Positions 10,927-23,981 are shown, counted from the first letter of the stretch. The stretch: DNA of 64,000 nucleotides from Abelmoschus esculentus (GCA_035048815.1 JAUCBN010000021.1:3937501-4001500); one strand, 5' to 3'. Notes: generated from the sequence alone by a model not told the origin. A program made the numbers and translations.

Positions 10927-11720
10927 TGTTGAGCAAAAACTTGTTGAAGTCGAGTGCTTAAAATGTAATTAATTCCCGTGCAAATATACGCATCGAACAA
11001 ATAATACAGTGTGTGAGTAAAATCGTTCCCACGGGGATTGGGTAGGTTATTTCAAAAATAGTTAACATACACAAAAGATAAGAAAATCCTTTGTATGAAC
11101 ATATGCTAAAGCAATTCTGCAATTGTCACCAAAATGATTTAGTAAAATAAAATTGTCACTAAGAATGTGGTAGTAAAATAAAGTTTGTCACATAAATGTG
11201 GTAGCAAAATAAAATTGAGAATGGAGTAATAGATAAAGCTACACAAACACAACAAAAAAGAGAAATTCAATCTTAAGACAGGCTAGGCTTGCTATGGCAA
11301 AGATTCCACTATTTCCTAAAAGGCTTATTGTTCTACTAGTTTAACAAGTGCTCGACAGAGTTTACTAAAAATGCCTCCATTATCTCTAGTCAGAAGGCCT
11401 AACACTCAAAAATGCTAAGGCATTACCTCCCGGTCTCAACCCTATACTTCTAGTGTTGATAAATTGCTACCCTTTTTAATCGTTAAAACTCTCCCTTATC
11501 TCGAAAATGCAAAGATTCCATTTCTCTCATTCTTTCAACTTTGCCCAGACAATCTACAAAAAAAAAACCAATAAAATACCCTTCAAAGAAACATCTTTAA
11601 AAATAAAATAGAAAATAAAATAAAAACCTAATCTAAATACAAATACTCATGAAATACAACTAAATATAATGCAAATGAACTTGAATTTAAACAAAACCTT
11701 AAGTAAAAGGTATAAAATAT
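10927..11720 (-). repeat. 5' LTR of gypsy element 2 (outer end approximate)
   Basis: The inner end is fixed by the primer-binding site. The block has no coding potential. It shares layout and short words with the LTR at 525-1800, for example the CCACGGGGATTGGGT stretch near 11028. Its 3' partner LTR was not found: the low-coordinate end of the element is broken up by the insertions at 1-4290. The outer boundary near 11720 is an estimate, because copia-type sequence begins beyond it. Confidence 0.55.
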
Positions 11721-11749
11721 ACATTTTTTAGAGCGTTAAAAATAATTTC

Positions 11750-14700
11750 ATATATGATTTTTAGTGTTTAACTAATTTTCTGATGTTTAATAAATTTATA
11801 ATATTTTGTTTGTGACTATGTAACACATTTAGTGAAATTCATGAGGAAGAATTTCAAAACGTGACAACAAAGATATTGTATATCTGATCATGATGAACTT
11901 GGTCAAAACAATATCCTTATAATTCTAGAGAGGATGAGGTAAATATGATTATCATCTTTTGCTAAGCAAATATTACTATGAACATATTGCAAGAGAAAAT
12001 ATATTGAAAGCCAAAAATGACTTCAAACCACAAATCAAGCAGTGTATCTCAAGAAACTAAATTTTATGAAGAAATGCTTCAATTATTATGAGATATGGAA
12101 TAAGTCTTTGGATTATATACTTTCAAATGAGATCAATATTATAATAAAATTTTATCATAATAATTAATATGACGAATAATTGCTTAAAAGCAAAGATGAT
12201 ATAATGAAATTGTTCCTTATAAGAATGGTGTTGAAACCCAAATTAATTAATTTGAGGAGAAACTCTTTGTAAGTAATTTTGCAACATCCAAAGGTAAAAT
12301 GATTTTGAAGATAACTTCAAAAAAGAATTAAATCTTCAGAATATGCCTAAAACGTGGGGGAGTTGTTCTATCAACTAACTGCTAGACACCATATGAGTTA
12401 TGGAAGGAAATAAAGCCTTCCTACAACTACATAAAAATATGGGAGTATTACACCAAGATAATATTCCATTACCAAAGAAAATGAAAATAAGTGGATTGTA
12501 TTTTCATAGATTATTTGAAATATAGAAACGAATATCAGTTTTGTAGAAAAATATGATAATGAAAAAGAATAAATTATTCTTTAAAAATATATTTCTTAGA
12601 GAAGTTGATACAAGTTTCTTAAAACAAACTATAGATATGGGAAAGAGTCCACATGTTTAGCAAAAGGTTGAAACAAAGATATTATCATGATGATAAGTAA
12701 GTGTGAAAAATGATGGTATGTCAAACTCACTATGATATATGACCTTATGTTGATGACATACAATGAAATGATAAATATACCACAGACCTATCAATTCAAG
12801 ATTGATATAGAAAATATGAGATTGATAGATTTAATTATGGGTATCCAAATCAAACAATCACTTGAATGTCTCATATTGAAAGAGTCACACTATATAGAAA
12901 AAGAAGTTTGGCAAAGATGTTTCCGGCATAGTCAATACTCCAAATAAATACGAGCCAATGCAATCTAAGTGAATTGTTTTAGAAAAAATAGGGCTTTTAC
13001 TGTAAGCATTTCAAGCAGATTCATAAAATAATTCAAGGTCAAACCCTAGATAAATTGTGAGAATTTTGAGATATCTCAAAGATACTAAAGATTGTAAAAC
13101 ATTATTCCAAAAATATTCTTTTATATGAGTGAATATATTTGCACCGAATGAATAAGTTATGTCATGTGTTTTCTTAAGGCAAACGTTTATAACCAGATTC
13201 AAAATAGAATCTGAGTTTAAGATCGAAACAACTCTGGAGAAAGTCAAATAACTTTAAAACATCTTGGAAGACACTTATGAATGGTCTAAACATGTGCCAA
13301 CAATATTTATTGGTAGAGCACATAGCTTTATGAGCAAAGGTAGTTTAAGACATATGAGTCATTAATATAATATCGTTAGACAACTGATCTCATATAAAGT
13401 TATCGCTACTGATTTGATAAAATCAAAGGATAACATTGTGGATCCACTAAATTAAAGGTTAAATTGAGATCAAGTTGATAAAACATCTAAAAGGAACGAG
13501 ACTAAAACCCATGGAAAATAAAGACGCTATGTGAAGGAAAAATCCTACCTAGTTGACTAGAGATCCAAAGATTTAGGTTCAAAGGGACAACCTAATTGCA
13601 TAGACCTATACAGTCACTGTGGTGGTTCCTCTCCCAGGTCCATTCCTATGATGTGAACAGTGAAAAAAAATTGGTATAGGTTAAGCAAGGCTTTTAATGA
13701 CCATTGTGTGCTTTGGTGAGTCGAGCAACATAAATCACTTATGTGAGAGTGAAGTGGGCCCGCTTCAAAGAGACTATGGGACTTATTTCTTTCAAACTCT
13801 TGCAGAACCAGGCGATATCTACGACGGGCATAACCATAAGAGCTAAAACTATTGTCAAAAAGATTGGTGTATGAAGTATATCATTGTTTACACAAACGAC
13901 TGACAGTTTAAGGATATCACGTCTACTGATTAGCTAGTTCAAGGATATCGTTTACACAACCTACCTATCATATGCATCTATCAATCGTAGAACCTATCAT
14001 TATATCAAGCTAAAATGATTTGATAAAATCATCAATTTCATTCATATGGGGGATCGTTGGAAAAAAACAGTGAGAAATGATCAACTTTGAGGCATATTTT
14101 GGAATGTAAAGATGAAGATTTGAATAAGGAGTTTGTTGGATATTATTTTACTCCATGGGATCTTTACAAAGATATCTCATATGCTCAAAATAGTTGAGCG
14201 ATGAATAAGAAATTGATGCTCAAAGTAAGAAGGTCGTGAATAAAGTAAGTAATGAAACCCCCATTATCCCATATGAATGTGATAAATGAAGGGGGAAGTA
14301 TTTATATACACTTACCCACATAATTGTCATTGAATCTTGGATTTAAAAGACCCGGGCGCTTCGAGGTGTAAGAGGTCTCTAAAGTCGTGGTGTGAGGCGC
14401 TAGGCGAAAGCACTCGCCTTTTGAATGTGAGGTGCCTTGTAAATCATAAATTATTATGGAAAATATTAAGATAATTTGATCAAATAAAAAATTAAAATGA
14501 TTTTATTTTTAAATATGAAAGGAAAATGTTAGACTTATATATTTAAAGGGAAATCCTTTCTCATAGAGGGTTATTTTTGTCCATTACAAAAATTTAAAGA
14601 TCCATCTTTAAAGTAATTTCTGCCACATGTGGCGGACAAAAGGTTAAAATAAATTTTAAAATATTATTTTTTGTTTTCATAACTTTTCTTATTCATCATC

Positions 14701-15330
14701 TTCCCCGTTACTTCTCTTCTTCTTATAACGTTTCTTCTTCAATAGAACTTCAAACCAAACAGGATCTTCTTCCTTTTCTTCGTGTTTCTTTACTAACTAC
14801 TAAAGGCGCAAAATCGATCGCCTTCCGTTTTAGGCGAAAAGCCCCTGAGGCGCACGCCTCTTGTATCTCGTTCCACCTTGGCCTTTGGGGGCGGTTTTTC
14901 CTGCGCCTCGCGCTTCAGGGGCGCTTTTTACAACTAAGCATTGAATGACTTGATTCTTGGGTATGGGTACACGACATGGGTGATGTAAATATTCGGACCG
15001 TCGATCCTTTTGTGGGTTTGTAGATATTTTACCCATTGTGATTAAATTTTTTATTAAATTGTATTTTATTTAAATGCAAATTAAAATTATTAGATAAGAT
15101 AAAATTGACTATTTATAGTAAATTCGAATTAGAACTCTCACTTGTTTTGACATAATTTTTCCCTATAAATTAGAATGAAATTCTTAGTTTCAAAATACAC
15201 TCTCAAATCGTTTCCCTATAATTTTTCCCTATAAATTAAAATTATTAGATAAGATAAAATTGACTATTTATAATAAATTCTTATAAATTAGAATGAATTC
15301 AAGCACCATAGGAGTGGCAGAAAATCTATT
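11750..15330 (+). mobile_element. Decayed Ty1/copia element, integrase to 3' LTR (copy A)
   Basis: Plus-strand remnants appear in the correct order. Near 12385-12450 there is TPYELW-like integrase C-terminal sequence (YELWKEIKPSYNYIKIWEYY). Near 12745-12935 are reverse transcriptase scraps ending in SHYIEK. Near 13300-13490 is the RNase H tail, recognisable as IGRAHSFM, IVRQLIS and IKSKDNIVDPL. A purine tract (GGGGGAT) at 14048-14053 precedes the probable 3' LTR, which runs from about 14055 to about 15320 and begins with a mutated CGTTGG. Many stops are present. The region from about 12716 onward is duplicated at 19866. Confidence 0.75.
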
Positions 15331-15334
15331 AGTG

Positions 15335-15730
15335 CAGGCCTCAACACGTTTCCAAAAATCGGTTTGATTTAAAATATTTATTTATTTATTTTATGTTATT
15401 ATTTTATTTTGTTCATGTAAATAATAATTTTTATTTTATTATTTATTCTTGGATTAACCATATTTTTCAAACAATCTAACAAATGATCGACTAAAAATCC
15501 CTAATTCATTTTTGACTAACTATTTCGATACGGTCCAATCATTGTTGATTACCACTTTTTTCAAACAAACTAACAAAAACTTCAAGATCGTAACGATACG
15601 GTCCAATCATTGTTGATTATCAAGTTGCTTACCACTTAAACCAACTATCGTTGGTTTTAATTTATACTTTTTAGTGTAAGTAAATCTTTTTTTTTGTTTT
15701 CATTTAAAAATAATTCTTGTTAAATAAAAA
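15335..15730. other. AT-rich block present only in copy A
   Basis: Copy B passes directly from the LTR end (about 24470) to the equivalent of 15733. In copy A this AT-rich stretch lies between them. It contains a short internal direct repeat: ACGGTCCAATCATTGTTGATTA occurs at about 15531 and again at about 15596. I see no coding sequence. Confidence 0.5.
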
Positions 15731-15987
15731 TTATTAGTTAATTAATAATTAATACTATAATAATATGGCAGGGTCACGTACAAAGATATTTATGCGATAC
15801 TAGGATATGTGACATGTCAATAAATTTTTCTAATTAATTTTATTTAATATTTTATTAAATTATTTCAATCAATCTAATGATGACAAAACCAAAACTAAGT
15901 GCCTAACCACTAGCCAAACGATAATTTTTGTTATTGTTTTGATATTAATATATAATTGGGATAAATTATTAAATGGATCATATTTAT

Positions 15988-17393
15988 TAGGAGTATTTAT
16001 TGTTAGATATTGGATCAGATCAGATCGAATTTATTTTTTTTAGATATTTAGATTTCGGATTAGATATATAGTGATATCTAATCGAAAAAACGAATATCCG
16101 CGTACATGGGTATCAAATATACCGATCAAATAATCGGATATCTGATTATCTAAAAATATAATTTGATTAAACTAATTTTCGAATTTGAATATTATATTTA
16201 TAAAAGATTTAGAATTTTAAATATAATAAACAAAAAATTACTAAGTACAACAAGATTCAAATTTGATTTAAACTAAATATGATTTATCTAATTATTTTTT
16301 TTCCAAATTAATAATAAAACAACCGATAAAATCTATAATCATATAAAAAATTAAAAATCGAAAATTTGATTTCTTTATGTCAAGTATCACATTATAAGCT
16401 AGACAAAAACACATCACCACAAGAATAAAAAAAAAGGAAAGACCAAATAAAACCCAAATTTTCTACAATTTCTCACTGTCGGATAAAAACACTAGAGAAA
16501 AAAAACAAAACCCAAAAAATAGGGGAACAGACTGACCAAAACGGGTGTAAATCGTCTATCTCTTTTTTTATACTTCTAATTGTATTTTCGCTTTAAATTA
16601 GAGTGTTTAGGATTTAAGGTTTAAGGCTAGAGGTTATAGTTAGGGTTTAAAGAATTAGGGGTAAGGTGTATTTTTTAGACTGTAGGGTTTATAGTTTAGG
16701 ATATAGAAAATAATAGTTAGGGTTGAAAATTTAAATTTTTAAAAAAAAATTCAAAAGAGGAATAAAATGATGCATGATAAAGAGATAAATGATTTTTACT
16801 CGACCAAAACCACCACATAGGAAAGAAGAAAAAGGACCTATAAATGAAATCTTGAGCACAATATTAACCATCAATATTAACCATCAATTCCCACTAAACG
16901 ATTTTAGATCGCGGTAATTAAAGTTTACTCTCCTGACAGTGGGACCGTTAAAATAAAATTATATTTATAAATGGACAATAACTTAAATTTTATACGAACT
17001 TACAAATTCCGACATTAAAATGTTTTGTAATCGGTTAGGTATCAATTTTTGGGCGTTGTGGGGGACTAACCCTTCTCCACACGTAACGGACTCCCCAACC
17101 CGTTTTTAATTTTTTTCATATACCAAAATTTTTGTTTTAATAAAACAAAAATGATTTTATTAAAGTAACTCGTTTTTAGGTGATTCTATCACACCTTTTA
17201 AAAAGATTGGTGGCAACTCCATTGTTAAAAAAATCGTCGAACCACTTGAAAAAAAGATTGCAACAATTATGATCCATGTCCGATTCGGAAAATTTAAAAT
17301 TGGACTGGATATTCGATTCGAGAATAAAAACTGAATCGAATAATAAAAAAATTTTATTGAATCGACCAGAATGAATATTTTTAAATACCCCTA
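15988..17393. mobile_element. MITE-like repeat, copy A (split by rearrangement)
   Basis: The left part begins at TTAGGAGTATTTATTGTTAGAT and runs to about 16240. The right part is at about 17270-17393 and ends in TACCCCTAATA. The ends are inverted relative to each other (TTAGGRGT... / ...ACCCCTAA). It is the counterpart of 24735-25341 in copy B and of two more copies at 37696 and 49157. All share many GGATCGGATAT and CGGATATC words and a core of ACTAAATACAACAAGA type. About 1 kb of other sequence sits between the halves. Confidence 0.6.
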
Positions 17394-17611
17394 ATATTCA
17401 CCCCATCATCTATAGTTAATCCAATGAAAATTATTCATCTCAAGAGAACTTCCAAGTAACTACCACTCTGTAGGAAAGAGAACAAAACCAAATAAAAAAA
17501 CTAAAGTAAAGAACAAAACCCAGAAAAGAGGGGAACAGACCAAAACCACCACATAGGAAAGAGGAAAATGACCTATAAATGAAATCTTGAGCACATTAAT
17601 CATCAATTCCC
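16803..17611. repeat. Local direct duplication enclosing an LTR fragment (copy A only)
   Basis: A ~90-bp stretch with CCAAAACCACCACATAGGAA and GACCTATAAATGAAATCTTG occurs at 16803-16892 and again at 17531-17611. In copy B the equivalent occurs once (26043-26108). Between the two lies the LTR fragment at 17030-17260 and the right half of the MITE. The sequence ending GAGGGGAACAGAC is also present twice (about 16519 and 17527) in copy A and once in copy B. Confidence 0.65.
17030..17260 (-). mobile_element. LTR fragment related to the solo LTR at 22402
   Basis: Read on the minus strand, this has GGAGTTGCCACCAATC, then GGTGTGATAGAATCACC, then GGGGAGTCCGTTACGTGTGG and a motif ending in CAACGCCC. 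The 22402 LTR has the same ordered motifs (GGGGAGTCGCCACCAATC, GGTGTGATTGGAACACC, GGAGTCTGTTACGCGTAGGG, CGACGCCCG). It is a short fragment without the rest of the LTR. Confidence 0.7.
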
Positions 17612-17622
17612 TTGTACATTAA

Positions 17623-18999
17623 CTACTTCTTTGTCAACGAGACCACAATATTAGCCATCTTATGTGGCCTTGCATCACTTAGAGCGTGCGCCACATTGAT
17701 TGCAAGCCTTGTGAATAACCTCTCAGTTATAGCATCTCCAAAATGACTACACACCAGAGGCTCTAAGACAGCCCTGAAAGTATTTGCAACATTCTTCCCC
17801 GTTTCTACATAATTGTTGAAACCCGAGTCTTTCTTAGGGAACTTCTCATCGGTATATAAAGGACGGGTGTCCACTTTGAGAATCTGCAGATCGTTGATTC
17901 CGAATGATCCTTCTCTCTCGATGATCTCGGCCACTTCTTCTTTGCAAGGAGTATAAAAGGGAAGGTTGAATGAATCCATATCTGCCTCTTTTACAACTCC
18001 CTGCAGTTCTTGATCAAGTTAGCTTATTGCAGTCGAATAATCACATACCACGCGATTCAGGTTTAAATGGATTAACAAAATATTAATGCACATCACCTGT
18101 TCAACCAGATCAAGAAGTGATTTAGAAACATGATCATAACAATAATCTTCGTTGGAGGGATCAGCATTTTCCCTTGCCATCATGGCTAGCACCATACGGC
18201 CTTGGGGTATCAGTTCCTTGGAGCGCAAGTTAAGAAATTTTGTGAAGTCTTTCTGAAATTGATCTGCATAAGCTTTAAAAACATTGGGAGGACTTGTTCT
18301 TGCCATGTATACGTTTCCCTTATTGTTCTCTATCCCATCTGGGAGCTAATGACAACATCAAAATCAAACGATATGAAAAACAGAACATGCATCGGATTCG
18401 AATATAATGGTATGTTTAAGATCATGCCACCGACCTTTGTGAGCCAATGAAGCGCATAGGAAGAATGTACAAAGTGGAGGCTTCTCGTTGGGAAGAGTCT
18501 GTCATAGAAAGAGCCTGCAACTCCTCCTACATAACACCCCACTTCTCCTTTCTCTTCCTTCAGCCTCTGGATGAAACCAGAGACCGACATAAACACGGAG
18601 TTGAAGTCGTTCTCAGGGAGATCGTTTAGAAGCACTTCGAACTCGGGTAATTCCAACTGTTGTCTCTTACAGATCCCATGGATTGTGTGTATAACTTGAG
18701 ATATAGTGTGGAAGGTGTTAGGGCCTGAAGAGCAACCCAAGTCTGCCACCTTTATACATGTTGGCCTCGTCTCCCTGAACATGTATGTGACAGATTCTTC
18801 AATGATTGGTGTTAATTTGGAAATCACTGCTTTCTGAAAGCACCAAGAAGAAGAAATCAGCAGATCTAGTTGTTGAAGAAAACAAGAAAGTATAATGAAT
18901 TACTTATGATGTTTAAGAACAGACCTGAAGCACTGAATTATTGGCATAGCTGATTTCATGATCTGCAGCATTCATGCGAACAACCTTTGCTTCGCCCAT
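17623..18999 (-). CDS. SABATH-family carboxyl methyltransferase, complete, four exons
   Basis: Exons (minus strand) are 18999-18925, 18833-18435, 18345-18097 and 18000-17623, all with GT/AG borders and phase 0, giving 366 residues, a normal SABATH length. The family transfers methyl from S-adenosylmethionine to carboxyl groups (salicylate, benzoate, jasmonate, indole-acetate) or to xanthine nitrogen. Exon 1 gives MGEAKVVRMNAADHEISYAN and ends in Gln 25, the conserved substrate/SAM pocket position. Exon 2 holds the SAM-binding motif ADLGCSSGPNT, then FEVLLNDLPENDFNSVF, GGVAGSFYDRLFP and SSYALHWLTK with the conserved Trp. Exon 3 starts LPDGIENNKGNVYM. Exon 4 has DSFNLPFYTPC and ends in VSLTKK. 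The substrate cannot be named from sequence alone. The protein resembles Malvaceae 'probable methyltransferase' and caffeine-synthase-like members. A degraded partial duplicate lies at 26119-26840. Confidence 0.93.
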
Positions 19000-19865
19000 T
19001 TTGCTTGCTTTCCTTGCCACTCTGCTAGTGTTAAATAGAGAGGACAACAAAACAGTACCCCTTTAAACTTTATTTTTCAATCCGAGATTCATTCACGTGT
19101 ACAAATATGTTGTTGGAAGATCAATGGCTGAGCTGTATAAAAAATAATTATATTTGTCAAGATCTATTATAACAAACAAATATTTGGAGGGTAAACTTTT
19201 TGTGAAAGATTCTAAATGAGTTGTATATTTTGAAGGCCATTTGGTCATGTATTTGGAATGAAGAACGGGTAAATCGTCTACTTCTTTTTTATGTCTTCAT
19301 TTCTGTTTTCGTTTTAAATTAAAGGTTTAGAGTTTAATGTTCAAAGCTAAGGGTTTTGGTTAGAGTTAAAAATTCAAAAATTTTCAATAGGAAGCATGGA
19401 TAAAAGTATGAATGGAAGCATAATAAAGAGGTAAGAGAATTTTATCGTGAAGAATCAACGTTCTTATTCTATTTCTCATCATCTTCATTTATAATTTTCT
19501 GCCTTTTCTAACAGATGATATACAGAGAAATAATTTTAAATTTGTGTGCTATTAGAAAATAAAGCTTAAAAAAATATTATTTTAGTGAAAATGTGCCGAG
19601 TAATTGTTTATGTTCATGGAACTTGTGCCGATTAATTTATTGGGAAAGAGCTGTCCAAAGACTACCGCCTCAGTATTCTAATAATAATTGTCCCGACAAG
19701 CTCGATGTTAGTTAAATATAGGGTCATAAATAAGACGAGATATATCTCGAGTTATTCTAGTGTTATTCAGTTAAATTTTAGTTAAAATTTGATTTGATTA
19801 AATTCGATTCGAGTTTAAATCTCGTTTAAGTTCTTAACGAGTCAAGCTGAGCTAATATAACGATA
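19000..19865. other. 5' flank of the SABATH gene and spacer to copy B
   Basis: The first ~100 bases upstream of the start codon contain a weak TATA-like CTATTTAAC (minus strand, about 19033-19041). At 19260-19440 there is a third, diverged copy of the sequence seen at about 16550-16790 and 25785-26040 (GTAAATCGTCTA, then GTTTAGRRTTTAA-type words, then AGAGAATTTTAT). The rest is AT-rich with no coding sequence seen. Confidence 0.4.
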
Positions 19866-22401
19866 GTATGTCAAACTTACTATAATATATGACCCTATGT
19901 TAATGACGTACAATGAAATGGTAAATATACCATAAACCTATCAATTCAAGATTAATATAGAAAATATGAGATTGATAAATTTAATTATGCGTATTCAAAT
20001 CAAACAATCACTTGAATGTCTCATACTGACACAGTCACACTACATAGAAAAAGAAATTTGGCAGAATATTTTCGGCATAGCCAAAACTCCAAATAAATAC
20101 GAGTCAATAAATCTAAGTGAATTATTTTAAAAAAAGTAGTGCTTTCACTATAAGCATTTTAAACAAATTCACAAAATAATTCAAGGTCAAACCCTAGTTA
20201 TGAGAATTTTGAGATATCTCAAAGATACTCAAGATTGTAAAGCATTGTTCCAAAAAGATTCTTTTATACAAGTGAATATATTCACACGGAATGAATAAGT
20301 TATGTCATGTGTTTTCTAAGACAAACGTTTATAACCAGGTTCAAAATAGAATCTGAGTTTAAGATCTAAATAACTCTGGAAAAAGTCAAATAACTTTAAA
20401 ATATCTTGAAAGATACTTATTAATAGTCTAAACATTTGTCAAGAATATTTATCGGTAGAGCACATAGCTTTATGAGTAACGGTAGTTTGAGACATATGAG
20501 TTATCAATATAATATCATTACACAACTAATCTCAAATAGAGTTATCACTACTGATTTGATAAAATCAAATGATAACATTGTAGATCCACTAAATTAAGGG
20601 TTAAATTCAGATCAAGTTGAGAAAACATCTAAAATGAATGAGAATAAAGCCTATGGAAAATAAAGACGCTATGTGAAAGAAAAAGCCTACCTAGTTGACT
20701 AGAGATCTCAAGATCTAGGTTCAAAGGGACAACCTAATTGCATAAACCTATGCGGTCACTATGGGGTTCCTCTCCCAAGTCCATTCTTATGATGTAAACA
20801 GTGAAAAGAATTTGGTATAGGTTAAGCAAAGCTTTTAATGACCATTGTGTGCTTCAGTGAGTCGAGCAACATAAGTCACCTATGTGAGAGTGAAGTGGGA
20901 CCCGCTTCAAGGAGACTATTGGACATAGTTCTTTCAAACTCTTGTAGAACCAGGAGATATCTACGACGGGCATAACCATTACAGTTAAAACTCATGTCAG
21001 AAAGATAGGTGTATGAAGTATATCATCGTTTATACAAACGAATGACAATTCAAGAATATCACGTCTACTGATTAGCTAGTACAGTAAATATACTTTCACA
21101 GGGGAAGGTTCAAAGAAGAAAACCTACCTATCCTATGCATCTATCAATCATAGAACCTATCATCATATCAAGCCAAAATGATTTGATAAAATCATCAATT
21201 TCATTCATTTGGGGGATTGTTGGAAAAAAATAGTGAGAAATGACCAACTTTGAGGCATATTTTAGAATAGTAAAGATGGAGATTTGAATAAGGAGTTTGT
21301 TGACTCTTATTTTACTCCATGGGATCTTTACAACGATGTCTCATATGCTCAAAATGTTCGAGCAATGAATAAGAAATTGATACTCAAAGTAAGAAAGTCG
21401 TGAATAGAGTAAGGAATGAAACCCCATTATCCCACATGGATGTGATAAATGAAGTGGGAAGTGTTTATATACACTTACTCACATAGTTGCCATTAAATCT
21501 TGGATTTAAAAGACCCTAGGAGCTCTGAGGCATAAGAGGTCTTTGAAGTCGTGGTGTGAGGTGCTAGGTGAAGGCACTCGCCTTTTGTATGTGAGGTGCC
21601 ATTTTATTTAAAAAAATTATAAATCAATCATATAACATAAAAATATGATAAATTATATCATAAATGTTAAAATACTAATAAATATATCATTTGAATATAA
21701 AATTTTAATATTTATTTAAATAATAAATATTTTAAAATAAATATTTTATTATATTATTTTATATTTTTTTAACAACATCATTTGATATAAATGTTACATG
21801 CTAGAGAAAAGAATTGAACCTGGGTGTATGTTCGTGTTTCGAACACCAACATTTGATATTATTTTATATTAAAATTGATAATAATAGTTACTATTCATCT
21901 AAAATAAATATATAAACAATAAAAATAATAATAAGATTAAGATTAAGAAAAACTTAATTATTTTAAATAAAAATATTATTTTATTCTTATAAATCATAAA
22001 TTATTGTGGAAAATATTAAGATATTTTGATCAAATAAAAAATAAAAATAATTTTATTTTTAAATATGAAAGGACAATGTTAGACTTATATATTTAAAGGG
22101 AAATCCTTTCTCATAGAAGGTTATTTTTGTCCATTACATAAATTTAAAGATTCATCTTTAAAGTAATTTCTGCCACGTGGCTGATAAAAAGTTAAAATAA
22201 ATTTTAAAATATTATTTTTCGTTTTTTGTAACTTTTCCTGTTCATCATCTTCCCCGTTATTTCTCTTATTCTTCTTATAACGTTTATTGTTCTTCAACAA
22301 AACTTCAAACCAGGCGGGATCTTCTTCCTTTTCTTCGTGTTTCTTTACTAACTACGAAAGGCGCAAAAGGGATCGCCTTCCATTTTAGGCGAAAAGCCCC
22401 T

Positions 22402-22854
22402 TGTAATCACCGTTTTTGATCCGGGGAGTCGCCACCAATCATTTTTCCGGTGTGATTGGAACACCAAAATCGAGGTTTGCGTACCAGAGTTGAGTCCGGG
22501 AGTCTGTTACGCGTAGGGAAGGATGAGCACCCCTACGACGCCCGAAATCGGCACCTATCGATTACAAAATATTTTATATAATCGAAAATGTAAATTCGAC
22601 ATTAATTTTATGATCCCATGATTTCTAACCTGCAAAAATAAATAAATTAAGTCAAATAACAAAAATAATAGAGTTAAATAAAATACTAATAATAATGATA
22701 ATAATATAAAATAATAGTAATATTAATAAAATAATAATAATAATAAAACATATAATAAGAAAACATGTAATGATAATAATAATAATATACACAAAGTGAC
22801 AGATTAATAAAAATAATAATAATATTTTAAAACATATGATAAACTTAAAAAACA

Positions 22855-22914
<60 letters not shown>

Positions 22915-23981
22915 CATATGATAAAAATTTAAAATAATAATAATAATAATTGTGATACAGGGGGTAATCTGCAAAAAAACGAAGTTAGAGGACCAAAATA
23001 AGCGAAATTAATGAACAAATTGAGAGGATATGCGAACTGGAGAGTCAAAATGCAAAGCCACTGGATAACCAGGGACTATTGGTGTGATTAGACCATTTTT
23101 GCGGGTTAAGACGCTGATCCGGGTCCAATACGCGGGTCTGCTCCATGGGTCATGAGCCAAAACAACGTCGTTTTGGTAGGCCTTTATAAACCAAAATCAT
23201 AATAAAAAAATCATTTTTACACCATCTCTTTAAAAAAATTATAACCTCTCTCTTAGTTCTCTCAACTTCAATCCTCTGCACTGTTTGCCGGCCGTCGTTG
23301 CCACCGTGGTCCGTCGGTCACCGGTGACGGTCGCCGCCGCTCCCGGTGGTAGGAAATTATAAAGTTTATACCTTTTCGAAAGCTTTCAACGCGGGGAGCC
23401 TGAATCCAACGTTGGATTTGCGATTCGAGCCTCAAGTCGGAGTAGATCTGAAAAATAAGATAAGTAGAATACTTTTATTTTTTGCTTTTTCGATTTCTCA
23501 GATTCGAAATACTCTTCTATCTCTTTTTTTTTTGTTTCTTTCGTTTTGATTCACACTTTTTCGATTTTGTTTCTAGTATGTGGTAAGGCTATCAGATCTG
23601 TTTTTGCTTCGAATATCAATTTTTTATTCATCCGAAAATCCTCCCGTTTACATTGATTTGTTGGGTATTTATACCCATGTTTTTTACATAAAATATTATG
23701 AAAAGTTTAAATTTTTTCTCTGATCTTGCAGATCTAAAGTGACTAAGGCGGTGGGGCGATGGAGCAGTGCGACGGCCGGCCATGAGAACGAATGGGAGAG
23801 CGGGTGCATCTCACGCTCGAATTTGAGTGGTCGCCGGCGGCGACGGCGGCGGCAGAGGGTTGAGGTGGCTAGGGTTCTGTCTTTTTAGATCTAGGGTTTA
23901 TTTTATTTTTGGGTTGGGCTTGTAGTGTATACTGGGCTTGGTTGGTGGGTTTATTATTGGACTATATAAAGGGTTATCACA
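22402..23981. mobile_element. Solo LTR, 1580 bp, with 5-bp target duplication CCCCT
   Basis: The element starts TGTAATCACCG and ends GGGTTATCACA. It is flanked by CCCCT at 22397-22401 and 23982-23986. The corresponding site in duplication copy A (14842-14846) has one CCCCT and no insert, which is a natural empty site. The interior has the motif GGGGAGTCGCCACCAATC near the start, an (AAT)n tract, a GC-rich stretch at 23285-23350 and 23750-23870, and a TATATAAA near 23963. No internal coding region is present, so this is a solo LTR rather than a full element. The motifs resemble Tat/Ogre-type gypsy LTRs (inference). Confidence 0.92.
22856..22911. repeat. (AAT)n microsatellite inside the solo LTR
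   Basis: About 18 uninterrupted AAT units are seen. Shorter AAT runs flank it at 22680-22830 and 22930-22950. Confidence 0.95.

Larger units (their letters stand above)
12716..18350. repeat. Segmental duplication, copy A
   Basis: This segment matches 19866-26846 in the same orientation with high similarity but many small differences and several larger indels. It includes the copia tail and LTR, a MITE and SABATH exons 3 and 4. Left ends align at GTATGTCAAAC (12716 and 19866). Right ends align at the SABATH intron-2 start GGGAGCTAATGA (18341 and 26837), after which the sequences diverge. Copy A lacks the solo LTR at 22402-23981 and about 380 bp corresponding to 21607-21984. It has an extra ~390-bp AT-rich block at 15335-15730. 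Confidence 0.85.
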
